Below are positions 38,901-49,954 of a DNA stretch of 64,000 nt, piece after piece. The position numbers and the translations under genes are program-made. Numbering within the stretch: position 1 is the first letter of the stretch; the number at the start of each line of letters is the position of its first letter. The stretch comes from Pleodorina starrii (taxonomy: Eukaryota > Chlorophyta > Chlorophyceae > Chlamydomonadales > Volvocaceae): the NCBI GenBank assembly GCA_030267565.1, contig BRXU01000043.1:62001-126000 (forward strand). The letters are read 5' to 3'. Under the pieces are notes generated by a model. The model was not told the origin of the DNA and did no database searches. It worked only from the letters and a program-made list of their open reading frames with translations.

Positions 38901-39332
38901 GGTCGGGAAGGGTGGGAGTCGGGGGAGGGTTTCACGTTGCGGCAGGGCGGGTACGTAGTGAGGTGTAAATCCTAACGAGCGGTTGGGGCATATTTGCACA
39001 TGTCTGTCTCTCCGCGCGCTCCAATGCCAGCCACTTGCCCTCGAGTCCCCGCAGCCTGTCTGTCGCAGCTCCCCAGTCCACGTGCTCCAATGGAATCCAT
39101 TTCGCTGTTGGGTTCGCACTGAGGGAAACTGCCATGTCGCTCGCTTGCATTTTGCCCTTGACGGCTCCACCTTGCACTCATCCCGCCGCCACCCCTGCGT
39201 CCCGTTGCCATCGCGCTTCGTTCCTTGTTCCGTCCCTCCCCAGCCGAGGCCATCTCGTCGGTCCTGGCAACGTTCAAGCCCAAACAGCAGGCGAGCTACC
39301 AGGCCTACATGTCGGGGAGCATCCCGGAGTAA
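26954..39332 (+). CDS. IPO5: Importin-5 / karyopherin beta-3 (RanBP5-like)
   Basis: Nuclear import receptor of the importin-beta family, moving between cytoplasm and nucleus under RanGTP control; known cargoes in other organisms include ribosomal proteins and histones. 26 exons: 26954-27178, 27300-27371, 27895-27960, 28193-28300, 28719-28790, 29256-29345, 29556-29684, 30093-30326, 31013-31243, 31887-32024, 32576-32647, 33061-33231, 33806-34045, 34472-34576, 34816-34917, 35216-35293, 35461-35529, 35810-35956, 36173-36232, 36500-36571, 36767-36880, 37099-37197, 37572-37840, 38280-38436, 38693-38870 and 39244-39332. Phases join to 1128 residues (human 1097). HEAT repeats match plant importin-5, including LVQEGALTALASVADSSQ, MRAKALECISLVGMAVGKDK and CAVYGLGVMAAKAPAEAF. 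The acidic segment EDFDAEEAEAIEAENELEEE corresponds to the family's acidic insert. Introns after 27178 and 32647 start with GC. Confidence 0.96.
27179..27299 (+). other. GC-AG intron 1 of importin-5
   Basis: The exon ends aag and the intron begins gcaagt, a typical GC donor with an otherwise ideal consensus. The acceptor is ccgcag before 27300. No GT donor nearby keeps the frame and the family alignment. Confidence 0.75.
27820..27859. repeat. 20-bp perfect tandem duplication in an intron
   Basis: cactcgcggcagttttaggc occurs twice back to back, just upstream of the polypyrimidine tract of importin-5 exon 3. Confidence 0.9.
32648..33060 (+). other. GC-AG intron 11 of importin-5
   Basis: The intron begins gcaggt after exon residues RVQ and ends cag before AHACAAIVNF. 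The conserved importin-5 order RVQAHA spans this junction, and using the GT four bases later would break the frame. Confidence 0.75.
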
Positions 39333-41003
39333 AAAGCCGTGTTTGCTCTGTCGCGTCTCGAGCAGAAAGCAGAACTACGAGAGCTGCGTGGGGCATCGGT
39401 GCTGCGATGATTCGTCACGGCTGTTTGGTCGCTGTGCGATGAGAAGCAACGGTGTGTGTGGGGGGGCGAGGTGGCTACCCTTCCTTGCCCCAAGTTATCG
39501 GTAATCGATGGTTGTGAGCAGCGGACAAGTTATGGAAGGGCAGCGTGGGCTTTGGGACACAGCGTGGGGGTGAGGGGAATTGACTGGAATAAGCGATTAC
39601 AACAATGATGACACTTTGACAGTACTTGTAGTAGACATGGCGGGGTTGCGCGTGTGGGTGGACATGCGCGAAGGTGCAGAGCCCGGTGGAATCGTGGAGG
39701 TCGTCTTTGCAGGGGTGTTGCAAGTGCCGCTTGCCAGTATGCTGTGCATCCCGGGGACAAGAATGCGTGTCCTTGTGGTCCGACGGGCAGGCTGGATGCA
39801 CCGGAACACAAGAGGACGCGAAAGAGCGCATCCGCCGGCGGGGTTTCGCTCGCGAAAGGCTGGGGGCTACTAGGGGAAGCTTAAAGCGATGGCGGGCTCG
39901 GCTGTCGCGTGTTCTGATGTCCAAATTGGCGCAGGGTCGGCGCCACACGACTGGATCAGCCCCGCGGATTCGGGGAAGAGTGTGACGGCTGGGGGCCAGG
40001 CTCACGGCTGGGTCGTCGGCTGGGTCTGCGTGTGCCTGTGCGGAGGCGTATGGCCACATGGCTGTTTCGGAGAGGACTGCCATGGTTTGGCCGTTCAGGA
40101 TCGGGAGGATGGGAGGCGAGAGGACACAGCGCCCACCCAAATGTAGACGCTAGGTAGGTAGCTGACCAAAGTGGGCGATCGCGGTCGGGGTTCCTACAAG
40201 GAGGTTCAGGAGCGGTCATGGTGTGCATCGGGGTGGTCGTACCGGTAGCAGGGTGAGACTGCCTTGTTGAGACCTGCTGCTGCCGTTGGAACATCTGGCT
40301 TGCGTGCTCTTGTCTGGCGCCGCCGCGTCGCGATCTGAACCTACCAGCGGCGGCCTCGTGGCATAGTGCGTACAGTAACTGTGCCCGGCATGCAGAAGGC
40401 CCAGAGGCCAACGACTCAGATGCAACTTGCAGCCGCCGAGGGCGGCCCGTCCCTACACTGAGCCTCCCTCCGCGGGGCCGTTCAGAGAAGCCACCTCCCC
40501 CTGTCCGTCCCGCTTCAGCAACATGTGCACCTCCTCGTGAGGCAAATCGCGGACCTCGTCAGCTTTAGCGGCACGTGACAAGCGCACGCAGCAGGTCCAT
40601 CACAAGGCACCACAGCCTGTGATTCACAGGGAAAATGGTCCGCCACCAGCCAGCCTCCGAGCCGCCCGCCTGCGACGGATGTCACATAGAGTTTAGAGTA
40701 TGATCCGGAAGGGAGTGGTTTACAGGAGTGGACAGTGGAGGCAAAACTTACCGGCGCCTTGGAAGGCCACCCCGCCGCCGGTGCCGGCCGTGGGGGCGCC
40801 GCTGTCGGTGCAGCAGGCAGTGCCATCGCCGCTTCGCCGGTGCGAGTGTCTTCATCACTCCATTCGGTTGGGATGTTGCGGGCCCGGCGCCCGACGTGCC
40901 CGAGGTGTTATTCCGTTTTTGAAAGTCATATGCGACATGCTGTTGTATAATCGTTGGCCATGGTTTATGCCAGAACGAATCACCAAAGGAAAGGCGATGA
41001 CGC

Positions 41004-41303
41004 ATGCACAAGGCGCAGGAGGAGTATGGCCGGAACCGGAGCCTACGAATGATGCGCAGAGTTACAAACGAGGATGGCAGGACTGAGACAATCGAAATGA
41101 CGGAGGCAGAGCATGGGACCACGAACAGCAGCCTCAGCAGGCGAACGGGAATACGGAAAGCAGGCGAACGGGAATACGGAAAGCGTCCAAGAGCAGCAAG
41201 GGCTGTCTGCCGGGCATTAAAAACGATGCAGGTATTTGTGAAGGAAGGAGGCCAGGATATTTACATGCGAAAGTGGAAATGCAGGCGGCGTTTGGACAGG
41301 TAA
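41004..41303 (+). CDS. Doubtful small charged ORF
   Basis: An open frame of 99 codons from ATG to TAG/TGA region in a purine-rich stretch. The product would be very basic and rich in Arg, Glu and Lys (for example YGRNRSLRMMRRVTNEDGRT). I do not recognise it. It has no visible introns and no flanking family, and it may be part of a decayed mobile element or may not be coding at all. A 23-bp tandem duplication lies inside it and changes frame between the two copies. Confidence 0.15.
   Translation: MHKAQEEYGRNRSLRMMRRVTNEDGRTETIEMTEAEHGTTNSSLSRRTGIRKAGEREYGKRPRAARAVCRALKTMQVFVKEGGQDIYMRKWKCRRRLDR
41138..41183. repeat. 23-bp perfect tandem duplication
   Basis: caggcgaacgggaatacgga followed by aag occurs at 41138-41160 and again at 41161-41183 without differences. 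Confidence 0.92.
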
Positions 41304-42030
41304 AGCGACAAAAGCGACGTAACTGGGAAAGAGTGTCAGCCGAACGAGTTCATGAACTTCAGGCAGGAAGGATGAAAAGCGTCGCTAGTCTAAGCGATTA
41401 GTAACAAACTATAAGGGCTGTGCGCCTGTGTCGTAGTGACGGGAAGCACGCCTTCGTAAAGGGAAAGGGCTCAATGGTGGCCTGCCGAACGCCGAACATC
41501 CGTCCGCCGTGCGCAGGCAGGGCAACACGTTTCCCTGGAGGAGCAGCAGCAGTCGAAGCTGGCAACAGCCGGCTCACTTGTTCATTGGAGACAGAACATC
41601 CGGTTGCCCGTGGGTTGTGTACGTCGCTAACTGCTATGGGGGTCAATCTGTGTGGTACGGCAATGTGGGGGTGTGAAGTGCCGGGACCTGCATGTGTGGC
41701 GAGCTGCGACGTCCTGCGTGGTTTTCGACTTGCTTCTGGCCTCCATGCTTAGCCAGCACCAGACTGGGTAATGCATATTGGAAACTGCGTGTGCAGTACG
41801 GTAAGGTGCGATGTAGGTGATGACCGAGTGTTTCATGAGCGAGGGACTCATTGCCGTACGTCAGGATGCGGGGACCAAAGGGCTGCCATGTACGTTCGCT
41901 CTTGGGCACGGTGTCCTGGGGGGCTTCGATCGGGCCACGCACCATACATGCCGCAACACCGGAACGATGCGCTCTGCCCAGCGCTACGTTCAGTCCAGGG
42001 CCGTACACTACCTCGTGCGAACACACATAT

Positions 42031-43343
42031 ACCACAACCCGATGAGTCTGATTACAGCTCTACGGGAGTGGTCGGAAGCGTTCGGTCTCACCGTCAACGC
42101 GAAGAAGTGCGAGCTGCTGCTTTTTCACCCCAATGCCCAGGTCAGGAGTCATTTTTATGCGATCAGTGACCTGGTTACCATGCGCGTAACGGAGGATGGG
42201 CTGCCGGTGGATCGGCCTATCACTTGGAAGACGCACGCACGCTATCTCGGGCTACACTTTGGTCCTAACAGTGATTTCCCATCCTGCACGGACGAGCTTT
42301 ATGCTGCGGGCCGGCGGGCCATGTTCTCCTTGCTTAGTAAGCTACGTCGGCAAGGGCTGTTGTTCCCTTCAGTCGGCATGAAATGTTTCAACGCGCAAGT
42401 TCGCTCTGTTCTGTCGTACGGCTCGCAGCTGTGGGGCGCTGATTTGGTTTTAGCCATGATAGAGAGGGGTTTTCCGGCTAACGAAGCTCCGCGTTCCTGT
42501 TATTTTGATGCCGCTATCCGGGACCGTATGGTCAAGCTGCAAATCTCGTTTATGAAGCAGCTGGTCGGAGCCTCCGTCCCACCTCTGCAGCTGTTGTTTA
42601 GAGAACTCGGTCAGATGCCTCTTCAGTCGTATTGGGCTGAATCTGTTTTTCGTTTTTGGAACAGTTTGGTGGAGGACACTAGCAATGTGTATCACAGCGC
42701 TTTTCGTCATGAGATTCGTTTGGCTTTGGAAACAGATCTGCAGGCAGACGGTTGGGGCTCCAAGGTCATTCGGATCCTGAGCCACTTAGGGCACGTTTGG
42801 GGCGAGGAAGCGGCGGTGGGTAACATCGACACTAGGGTTAGACGGTACTCTGCGTGCAAGCTTGACGTCGAGGCGCTGATGGACACCCTCAGAGGTCGTG
42901 TCAACGACGATTGGGGCAGTGCCAGGTTGGCTGTGGACCCGGGCTCTTTCGTTTCGGACGGCAGGAAGCCCGGTGTCAAGATGTGCCGTTACAAGCACTG
43001 GATGGGGATGCCGAAGCAGTTCGAGGGGTACATCCCTCCCGCGCATCACCGCTCCTTACTTCGTTTTCATCTGTGTGTGTCCGACTTGGCGATTAATAGC
43101 GAGAGCAGTAGGTCTAGGGAACTACGTTTGTGCAAGGCGTGTCGCTCGAGCAGTGCTGTGGAGGATGAGAAGCATTTTTTACTGGAATGCCCTGCGCTTG
43201 CGACCGCGCGGCAGAAGCTTTGGGATCTGGGTGTGCCTGTCAGTGCGTATGTCAGCGATGTCATGCAAGTCGACGACCAGCGTGGTCTCGCGAGCGCTAT
43301 TTTCGAGATGTTTCGTTTACGGCGAGATTGTATCTCTACGTAA
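42031..43343 (+). pseudogene. Reverse transcriptase C-terminal fragment
   Basis: The open frame, continuous from 41817, encodes the end of a non-LTR reverse transcriptase. It has the post-catalytic segment LTVNAKKCELLLF, the thumb-side motif YLGLHFGP, VRSVLSYGSQLWGADLV and a C-terminal zinc-knuckle-like CKAC...EDEKHFLLEC (C-x2-C then H-x4-C). The catalytic aspartates and any endonuclease domain are missing, so the product cannot act as a transposase on its own. Absence of stop codons over about 430 codons suggests a young copy. The 70 or so residues before 42031 in the same frame do not look like reverse transcriptase. Confidence 0.85.
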
Positions 43344-43527
43344 AATGTTGTTGACGGGCGTCTATCGAACAGGTGTATTCCATACATCTGTACTACTCCA
43401 GACTCTTGCTGTTCGTTTGCTTCTTTGGGGACTGTTTCTTCTGTTTTCTTTTGCTTTTCTGCGTAGCTGAAGCGGTTCATGAGCCTCCGGGTTCGTTTGA
43501 GCCATACGAGCTCGTTGAAGCTTGTAA

Positions 43528-43570
<43 letters not shown>

Positions 43571-43581
43571 GTCATCATCAC
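43528..43581. repeat. (CAT)n microsatellite in the retroposon 3' part
   Basis: About 18 nearly perfect trinucleotide units with one g interruption, in the 3' untranslated part of the truncated element. Confidence 0.95.
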
Positions 43582-43655
43582 AACCCGACAAGGCTACCAA
43601 ATTCCGGGCTCGCCGCAGGCCCTTCTTGTTACATACACATACACATACAGCACCC

Positions 43656-44572
43656 TGTAGTTTGCGCAAATTGCCGTAAAGTAACCGGACTCCATGGGGG
43701 ATGTTTCTCCGTATAAATAAAGTGCGCGCCACTCTGGGAAAGACTTTCCTCCGTAAAGGTTTTAAACTCCGTAAAGAGCAGTTTGGACGCCGTAAACTTC
43801 ATTTTTCCTATTTTACAGAGTTTGAGGACCCACAGAGTCGTGCGATCACCCTATGTAGCTGTTATCCAGCTTCTCTGTTATAATTATAATTAGTAAATTA
43901 CCGTAATCTTTTCCCAGAGTCCGCAACCTCGCCACCGGGTTTACGGAGAGTATTCCCAGTCAGTACAATTTAATTAAATTACAGTGCCAACGACGTACGT
44001 ACTCTGGCTCTGGACGTACCTTCACGCCAGCAGGAATATAGGAATCAGAAACGAAAATCGGCAATTAGGACGTTTGTTTGAAGTGAAAATATTTTGATGT
44101 ATACATACACAATTTAATGATGCCAGAGGATCAACTCGCCAGCCAGGTGTGGTTTTAGCTGCGCCGTCTACAGGGCGCCAAAGAGCGAGCAAGGCGTGTG
44201 TGCGCCCGAAAGCTTCGGACAATCAAGGTGTGAATTTCGCCTGACAGCCTGTTGTGCAGATGTTTGTTGTCGACTGCCAAGGGCTTGCCAGCTCGCTCCA
44301 ACTCGATCGTGACGACCAACTGCTGCTGGCAATCGCTCTGCCTCGCCTCTGTATCATTGGATACGGATGTTATTTTTCACAGCTTTTGCCGGCAATGTAG
44401 CATGCAGACCAGCTGGCGTGCTATCCCAGCCATAACTATTGCTGTCAGGAACCGACTATTCCTATCCCAGCTGTAACTCTCTATCGATAGTCATGTACCT
44501 ACGGCTAAGTATGCTCTCTCTCTCTTCTCTTCCCTTTTGCAGGACGGATAGGTGCTGGAGCGAGGCGTCACA
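43656..44572. other. AT-richer upstream region of the pherophorin-like gene
   Basis: The lowest-GC stretch of the window. It has several ccgtaaa words at about 43671-43800. A tataaata box lies at 43712-43719 and a strong acceptor (cttttgcag) ends at 44542, so a 5' untranslated exon and intron upstream of the ATG are possible. No coding exon was found. Confidence 0.45.
43712..43719 (+). promoter_or_regulatory. Candidate TATA box
   Basis: tataaata, about 860 nt upstream of the pherophorin-like ATG. It would fit if a 5' untranslated intron lies between, but it may equally belong to the AT-rich background. Confidence 0.2.
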
Positions 44573-47500
44573 ATGCGCCACCTCACGAGCCAGCGCACCA
44601 TCGGTGGTTCCACCACTGCTGGTGGCATCATCAGCAGCCGGCGGCGGCCGGTAGTGGCGGAGGCCGGCACTACACCGCACACCCGCCGCTTCCCGCTGGT
44701 TCCTCGCCGGCGTTCCCTCGCCCCCATCGTCGCCGCCTTCGCAGCGCTCCTTGCGACAGGGCTTCTGGGCCTCTGCCCTGCGGCCCTGCCCTCGTGTGGT
44801 GAAGACTTATTCTTGATGGTCAACGGAACCGAGGTGGAAACTATTGCCACACCCCTCCGCTCAACCGATACAGGCGAGGTGTTGATGTCAGAAGCTGCGA
44901 TTTCCATGAGGAACCTTACCTACGGTTACGGTGATACATATCCCAGCGAGCCAAGCTTTTTCGCTAACGGCTCGACTTGGAACGTCACGTCCGCCTTGGC
45001 GTACATCCTACTCCTGACGCCATCTCAGTTCGCCGCGCGCTTCAACGGCTCGGCCGGCTGCACCGCACCCGAGCCGATTACAGAAGGAGCATTGGCTGGT
45101 TTTGCGTCCTCTTTGTCGTACGACTTCGAGAACTTCACTAGCCGCGATGTGGGCTGGCCTTTGGTGGACGTGTTGGGTGCAGATAATACATCGGAATGGT
45201 ACAAGCAGCCTTGGAAGCGGTGCACACCAGACCCCGTGTACATCTTCATTAATTTTTTCGAGCTGGACGAGTCGGGTGTCGAAAACCTCACCGCCAGCTC
45301 CTGGATGGGGAAGACATGGGTTCAGGCCAACGACCCGACTGACCCAGTTTGCCCCAACTCCCCCACCAGCTTCAGCTACACCTACCTCGAATTTTACCAT
45401 TGCCGCTGCTTGTGTGGTGATGAAGACTTATTCTTGATGGTCAACGGAACCGAGGTGGAAACTATTGCCACACCCCTCCGCTCAACCGATACAGGCGATG
45501 TGTTGATGTCAGCCGCGATTTCCATGAGGAACCTTACCTACGGTTACGGTGATACACTTCCCGGCGAGCCAAGCTTTTTCGCTAACGGCTCGACTTGGAA
45601 CGTCTCCTACGCTGAGGGGTACATCCAACTCCTGACGCAATCTCAGTTCGCCGCGCGCTTCAACGGCTCGGCCGGCTGCACCGCACCCGAGCCCGATATA
45701 GAAGGACAATACAGTTTTCATCTGACGGCTTCTTCTGCCGACTTCTCGGGCAACACTAGCCGCGATGTGGGCTGGTCTTTGCGATTTGTGATGGATGCGG
45801 ATTCAGGATCGGAATGGATGAACACGGATTTTCCGGAGTGCGCACCTGCCCCCCTGTACATCTTAATCATGTTCTACGAGCTGGACAGCAATTTGGACCC
45901 CATCGCCAGCTCCTGGATGGGAGAGACGTGGGTTCAGGCCAACGACCCGTCTGACCCAGTTTGCCCCAACTCCCCCACCAGCTTCAGCTACACCTACCTC
46001 GAGTTTTACCATTGCCCCTGCCCGTCGCCTCCGCCTCCCCTGCCACCCTCCCCACCCCCACCGCTGCCGCCCTCCCCACCCCCACCGCTGCCACCCTCCC
46101 CACCCCCACCGCTGCCACCCTCCCCACCCCCACCGCTGCCACCCTCCCCACCTCCACCGCTGCCACCCTCCCCACCTCCACCGCTGCCGCCCTCCCCACC
46201 TCCACCGCTGCCACCCTCCCCATTACCTCCCTCTCCACCCCCCCCATCGCCGCCCTCGCCTCCACCACCCCTTCCACCCTCGCCTCCACCACCCCTTCCA
46301 CCTTCCCCACCTCCCCCGCGTCCCCCGTTTCCACCGCCGCCGCCGCCACCACCACCTACCCCATCCAGACCGCCGGGCGTCTCTCCCTCTCCACCACCCA
46401 TGCCGCCACCCTCGCCCTCACCGCCTTCCCTCCCTCCATCACCGCACCCTCCATCTCCACAGCCGCCTCCGCAACTCCCTCCTCCGCCATCCCCTGCGCC
46501 TCCGCCGCCACCCTCACCTCCTTCCCCTAGCCCCCTTCCGCCCCCATCTCCGTTCCCATCTCCCCCGCCACCTTCACCGTCTCCACCGCCGCCTCCATCC
46601 CCACAGCCTCCTCCTCCAAAGCAGCCAAAGCCTCCCAAATCGCCCAGGCTCCGCTCACCCCCGCCCTCACCCCCCCCGCCTCCTTCCCGCAACAGCTATC
46701 TCGTCGACGGTTTTCCCTTCTCGTCCTGTACAGCACGTGATGTTAATATATCGCCGTACCGTATGGCGTCTCCCCTTGGGCCTGTCAACACCACATCCGT
46801 CGACTCCTCGTTCTGTTTCCGTGTGGCAGCTGTGGGCGGCAGCACGGGCGGACTGGGCGGGGGTGCTGGCCCCTGCTCAAACATGACAGTCAACACGATC
46901 GAGATGATTATCAGTGAGTGGTGCATTGCAGCACGTGGCATAGCGCATGTCTCCTATGGATCGATAGCATAGTATACATGCATGTGCGAAGTCGACATGG
47001 TGGTTCGTTCCCGGTGGTCCACGCCGCCTTGGTGGTTCCCGGCAAGGGTTTTTAGGGTTTTTCCGTTGGGAGGGGTTTGGGGATTGGAAGGCAGAGGTGG
47101 GGGGAGAGGGTAGGAGATATAGTTTCAATCCCCATGCTTTATAAGGTCCGCGGACTTCCCCAAGACCACCCATCCACCCACCCCTGCAGTACCGTACGAA
47201 TGAAGCTGTACGGGTGTCATACAAGTAAAAGCACAAATATGCGCGTTTTCGCTAACCGCCATCGCAATCTGTCGCAATTAGCGAAATAAATCCTGTCATC
47301 ACGGTCATGAATATATACAAACGTACGTGTATGCAAGTCATCAGGAAGTCCAATCGGAAGCTCTAATGTCCATGTTTGTCCATTTCTCAACAAACGGCCC
47401 AACCGTTTTATGACAGAGTCAACTGCACGAATAAATAAGGTCAAATGCATTCCACTCAACAGCAGTCAGGAAAGCGGCGGCAGCGCTCCACGCACGCCTT

Positions 47501-48163
47501 CCCGTCTGCGCGCCCGTGCTTGCTTGGCACGCTGCACTAGCGAAGTGCCTCTCCAACGAAATTTGCGTCGTTTATATTCTCCGGAAGGAGGGCTCCGCAC
47601 CCACGGAGGCATGGCACCTTCAGATGCGACGTCCTGCAGCCGCGCTCCCGTAAGCACCACCACCCGCAACCTAAGTATCCGCGTCCTTGCGGGGCTTCTG
47701 GAGGAGATGTAGGTTTGTCGTTATCGTCCATAGCCGTCACTTCGTCATAATGCACCCCGCCCGTGCGTTCGTTTACCCCAGCCACCCATTCGCCACACCA
47801 CGTTTTCCGATCGACACGCACGCCCCCCCAACGAAATGCAACACCCCTGCAGATCCGTCCTGCGTTCTTGAGAAACCCAAGGCCATCCGAAAGGCCACAA
47901 TCAACGGTGTGCGGGTGTTTCCGTACTACAGCCAGAAGGTCTGGAACGGCGACACGTACGGCATCCTGGGTTTCAGCCGCCTGACCGACCACTTTCCAGC
48001 TGTCCCTCCGGCGGACGGGCTGTACTTGTGTCTGGCAATGTCGCGAAGCAGCAGCAGCGGCTGCACCACCCCGCGGGGACTGTGCTTCGGGCCCAGCTGC
48101 GTGTACTCGCTGTTCAACAACGAGGTGACGTGCTGCCCGGCGAGCGAGGCGGCGCTTGGATAG
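44573..48163 (+). CDS. Pherophorin-like hydroxyproline-rich glycoprotein
   Basis: Extracellular-matrix or cell-wall protein of the volvocine pherophorin family. Two exons, 44573-46913 and 47853-48163, join in phase 1 and encode 883 residues. A hydrophobic segment at residues 49-73 (PIVAAFAALLATGLLGL) follows an unusually long, Arg-rich 48-residue N terminus and probably acts as signal peptide or anchor. Two copies of a roughly 200-residue domain follow (about 78-280 and 284-482), each starting DLFLMVNGTEVETIA and ending TSFSYTYLEFYHC, with many Asn-x-Ser/Thr sites. Residues about 483-705 are a Pro/Ser spacer of SPPPP type, expected to be hydroxylated and arabinosylated. The C-terminal pherophorin domain spans the intron: DGFPFSSCTARDVNISPYRM, CFRVAAV, KATINGVRV, DGLYLCLAMS and CVYSLFNNEVTCCPASE. 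The duplicated N-terminal domain does not match the usual pherophorin N domain that I know. Confidence 0.9.
44802..46018 (+). repeat. Tandem duplication of the N-terminal domain
   Basis: Copy 1 at about 44802-45414 and copy 2 at about 45419-46018. The first about 190 bp and the last about 110 bp of each copy are almost identical at DNA level, while parts of the middle differ strongly with in-frame indels. Confidence 0.95.
46018..46690 (+). repeat. Proline-rich coding minisatellite
   Basis: A near-perfect 24-bp array (units of ccaccctccccacccccacc plus gctg) runs about 46040-46220 and encodes SPPPPLPP repeats, followed by degenerate Pro/Ser-rich sequence to about 46690. The mirror strand carries a long Gly-rich open frame that is only the shadow of this array. 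Confidence 0.95.
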
Positions 48164-48499
48164 GCACGCAGACACATGAGTGCCGTACATGGATATTGCT
48201 CCATCCGGTTGGTGGGGAACGGAAACATGGCCTGGACATTGGCATGGTGGATGCGTGGTGCAGTTGCGTATCGATCGTATCGTAACTGGAGGTGACGACG
48301 CACGGCGGGGTGGCGTTTGTAGCAGCGTCCCTTGCTTTTGAATTACGTTAGTTATTATTAACCCATCAAATAATATTTGGCACTTTGCATTTCTGGGGCT
48401 AACAATCTGGTTTGACGGTAACAGGCAGGCAGCAGCATCAAACGTAACACTGCAGCCAAAGGGTACCGTAATAATAAGCGGTTATATATGAACCGGAAT

Positions 48500-48504
48500 T
48501 GTAA
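48500..48504 (+). terminator. Candidate TGTAA poly(A) signal
   Basis: TGTAA about 340 nt past the pherophorin-like stop, within an AT-rich context typical of 3' ends. A single short motif, so only suggestive. Confidence 0.35.
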
Positions 48505-49901
48505 TATTGTGTTGCTGAGCGCCGCGTTTATGCGCTTACATACACCCGCCGCGCCGCCGCTGCTTTCGTTGTTTCTGCTGCTGGATGGGCGCGTGGAGCT
48601 GGGTCGTTCGCTCAATTGGGACATGCACCGTACGGCAGAGGCAGGTGGCTTGTTGCTCGCTGTGTTAATGTTTTACACAATGGACCACGCAGGGGTGCCT
48701 AATCAGGCTACACGTACGTATGCGATGGTATCGGCTGTTGGGGACCCCTCCATTCGCGGGTGGTTATAGTTGATGTTAGTTGTGAGCGCATGATGACGCA
48801 TGATGATGACGTAACACGCACAGCTGCCAATCCTGTCTGCAGCAAAGCGTGCGTGGAGGGAACCCTCAAATATTACGTAGGGGCATGCATGCTATGCCCG
48901 CGCAAGGTTGATACGTAGGCGACCCAAAAACTGGCACCATCGATGCATGCACGCACTGTGTGCGTGACGGCAGGTGGAGACTGGCGCCGCAGGCGCATCC
49001 GCCGCCACCTGTTGGGTCACTTTACCGTCATCGACCGTTTACCGTGCGTGCGTCCTTATTTCCTGCGATTGCGTGCGAGTTTGCGTAGATTTGCATGTAG
49101 GTTCTACGTCAGTCGCGATTGTTTGCTTTCGAGTTCTGTACCGCTGTTTACGTGAAGATTTCGCGAGTAAGATGTCGTACAGTCGGTTTGCGTATAGTAT
49201 TTTAGCAGAGTCTTGTTGCCTTGTTTCGATTTGCTCTCCGTCAGGCAGTCGCCTGTGAGCAACTAGTAGGCCCCTTTTGTTAGGTTATTAACCTGGCCAG
49301 GCCTAGCTGAAGATGCATGTAAGGTTTTCCATCGATCGTACGTCACTTTTCCTTGCTTGGCCGAGACACTCTTATCATCATCCTATTTGCACCATTTGTG
49401 CAATACGACTCAGCATTATGTGGTCAGCTGATCCCGCCGCGCGGAGCCCACCTCGCTCGCCAGCAGCCGGCGGACCGATCCTACGTTATGGTGACTCGCT
49501 CTCGTCGCTGCTCGTCGCAAGAGTGCCGCATCGCCGTCGGTTGCGCCATGTATGTACAGGTATATTTGGCGCATGTGAAATCGGCTTTACCTACCGGTAC
49601 TCGGAGCAAGCACGTGTGGATGCAGCGCAGGGACTACGTACAAGGTCGAGGATGCATGCGTGGAGACAATTAAGCTTAGAAGTTACCTACGCACCATACA
49701 CGGCATAAAATAAGACTGCGTGGCTACAATTAAACCCGTCTGCTACGCAGCAACTGCGGCTCGCCCCTTATATCAAGTAGCCGTACATGAGGCGTATCGG
49801 TGAGCGAGGATGTGTAGCGTTACATGACGGCCATATGGGCCATTTTAGGTCATGTTCCGTGTACGTGTGTCCGTGGCACGTGGCGGTGTTGGGGTTTGGA
49901 A

Positions 49902-49954
49902 GGCCGGACCGTATGAGTTCCACCAGGGACGGCCGGACCATACGAGTTCCACCA
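49902..49954. repeat. Spaced 24-bp direct repeat
   Basis: ggccggaccgtatgagttcc plus acca at 49902-49925 recurs at 49931-49954 with two substitutions, five bases apart. Confidence 0.8.

Larger units (their letters stand above)
39333..42030. other. Gene-free region downstream of importin-5
   Basis: No conserved protein is visible. It includes the 3' flank of importin-5 and, from about 40950 to 41400, a purine-rich stretch of lower GC than the neighbouring introns, with one short charged open frame (41004-41303) and a 23-bp tandem duplication. Confidence 0.5.
42031..43655 (+). mobile_element. 5'-truncated L1-like non-LTR retrotransposon
   Basis: A plus-strand fragment whose coding part starts inside the reverse transcriptase, just after where the catalytic YxDD box should be, and runs to the stop at 43341-43343. 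A 3' untranslated part follows with a (CAT)n array at about 43528-43581 and a short (ACATAC)n tail at 43631-43650. Loss of the 5' end is the usual result of incomplete target-primed reverse transcription. The exact 5' junction is uncertain and I found no clear target-site duplication. Confidence 0.8.

Noticed and set aside
39475..40140. 221-codon minus-strand open frame
   Set aside because: No family resemblance. It lies in the 3' flank of importin-5 and shows no introns or codon pattern like the real genes.
46006..46692. Long Gly-rich open frame on the minus strand
   Set aside because: It is the mirror of the proline-codon minisatellite in the pherophorin-like gene, which has a clear family match on the plus strand.
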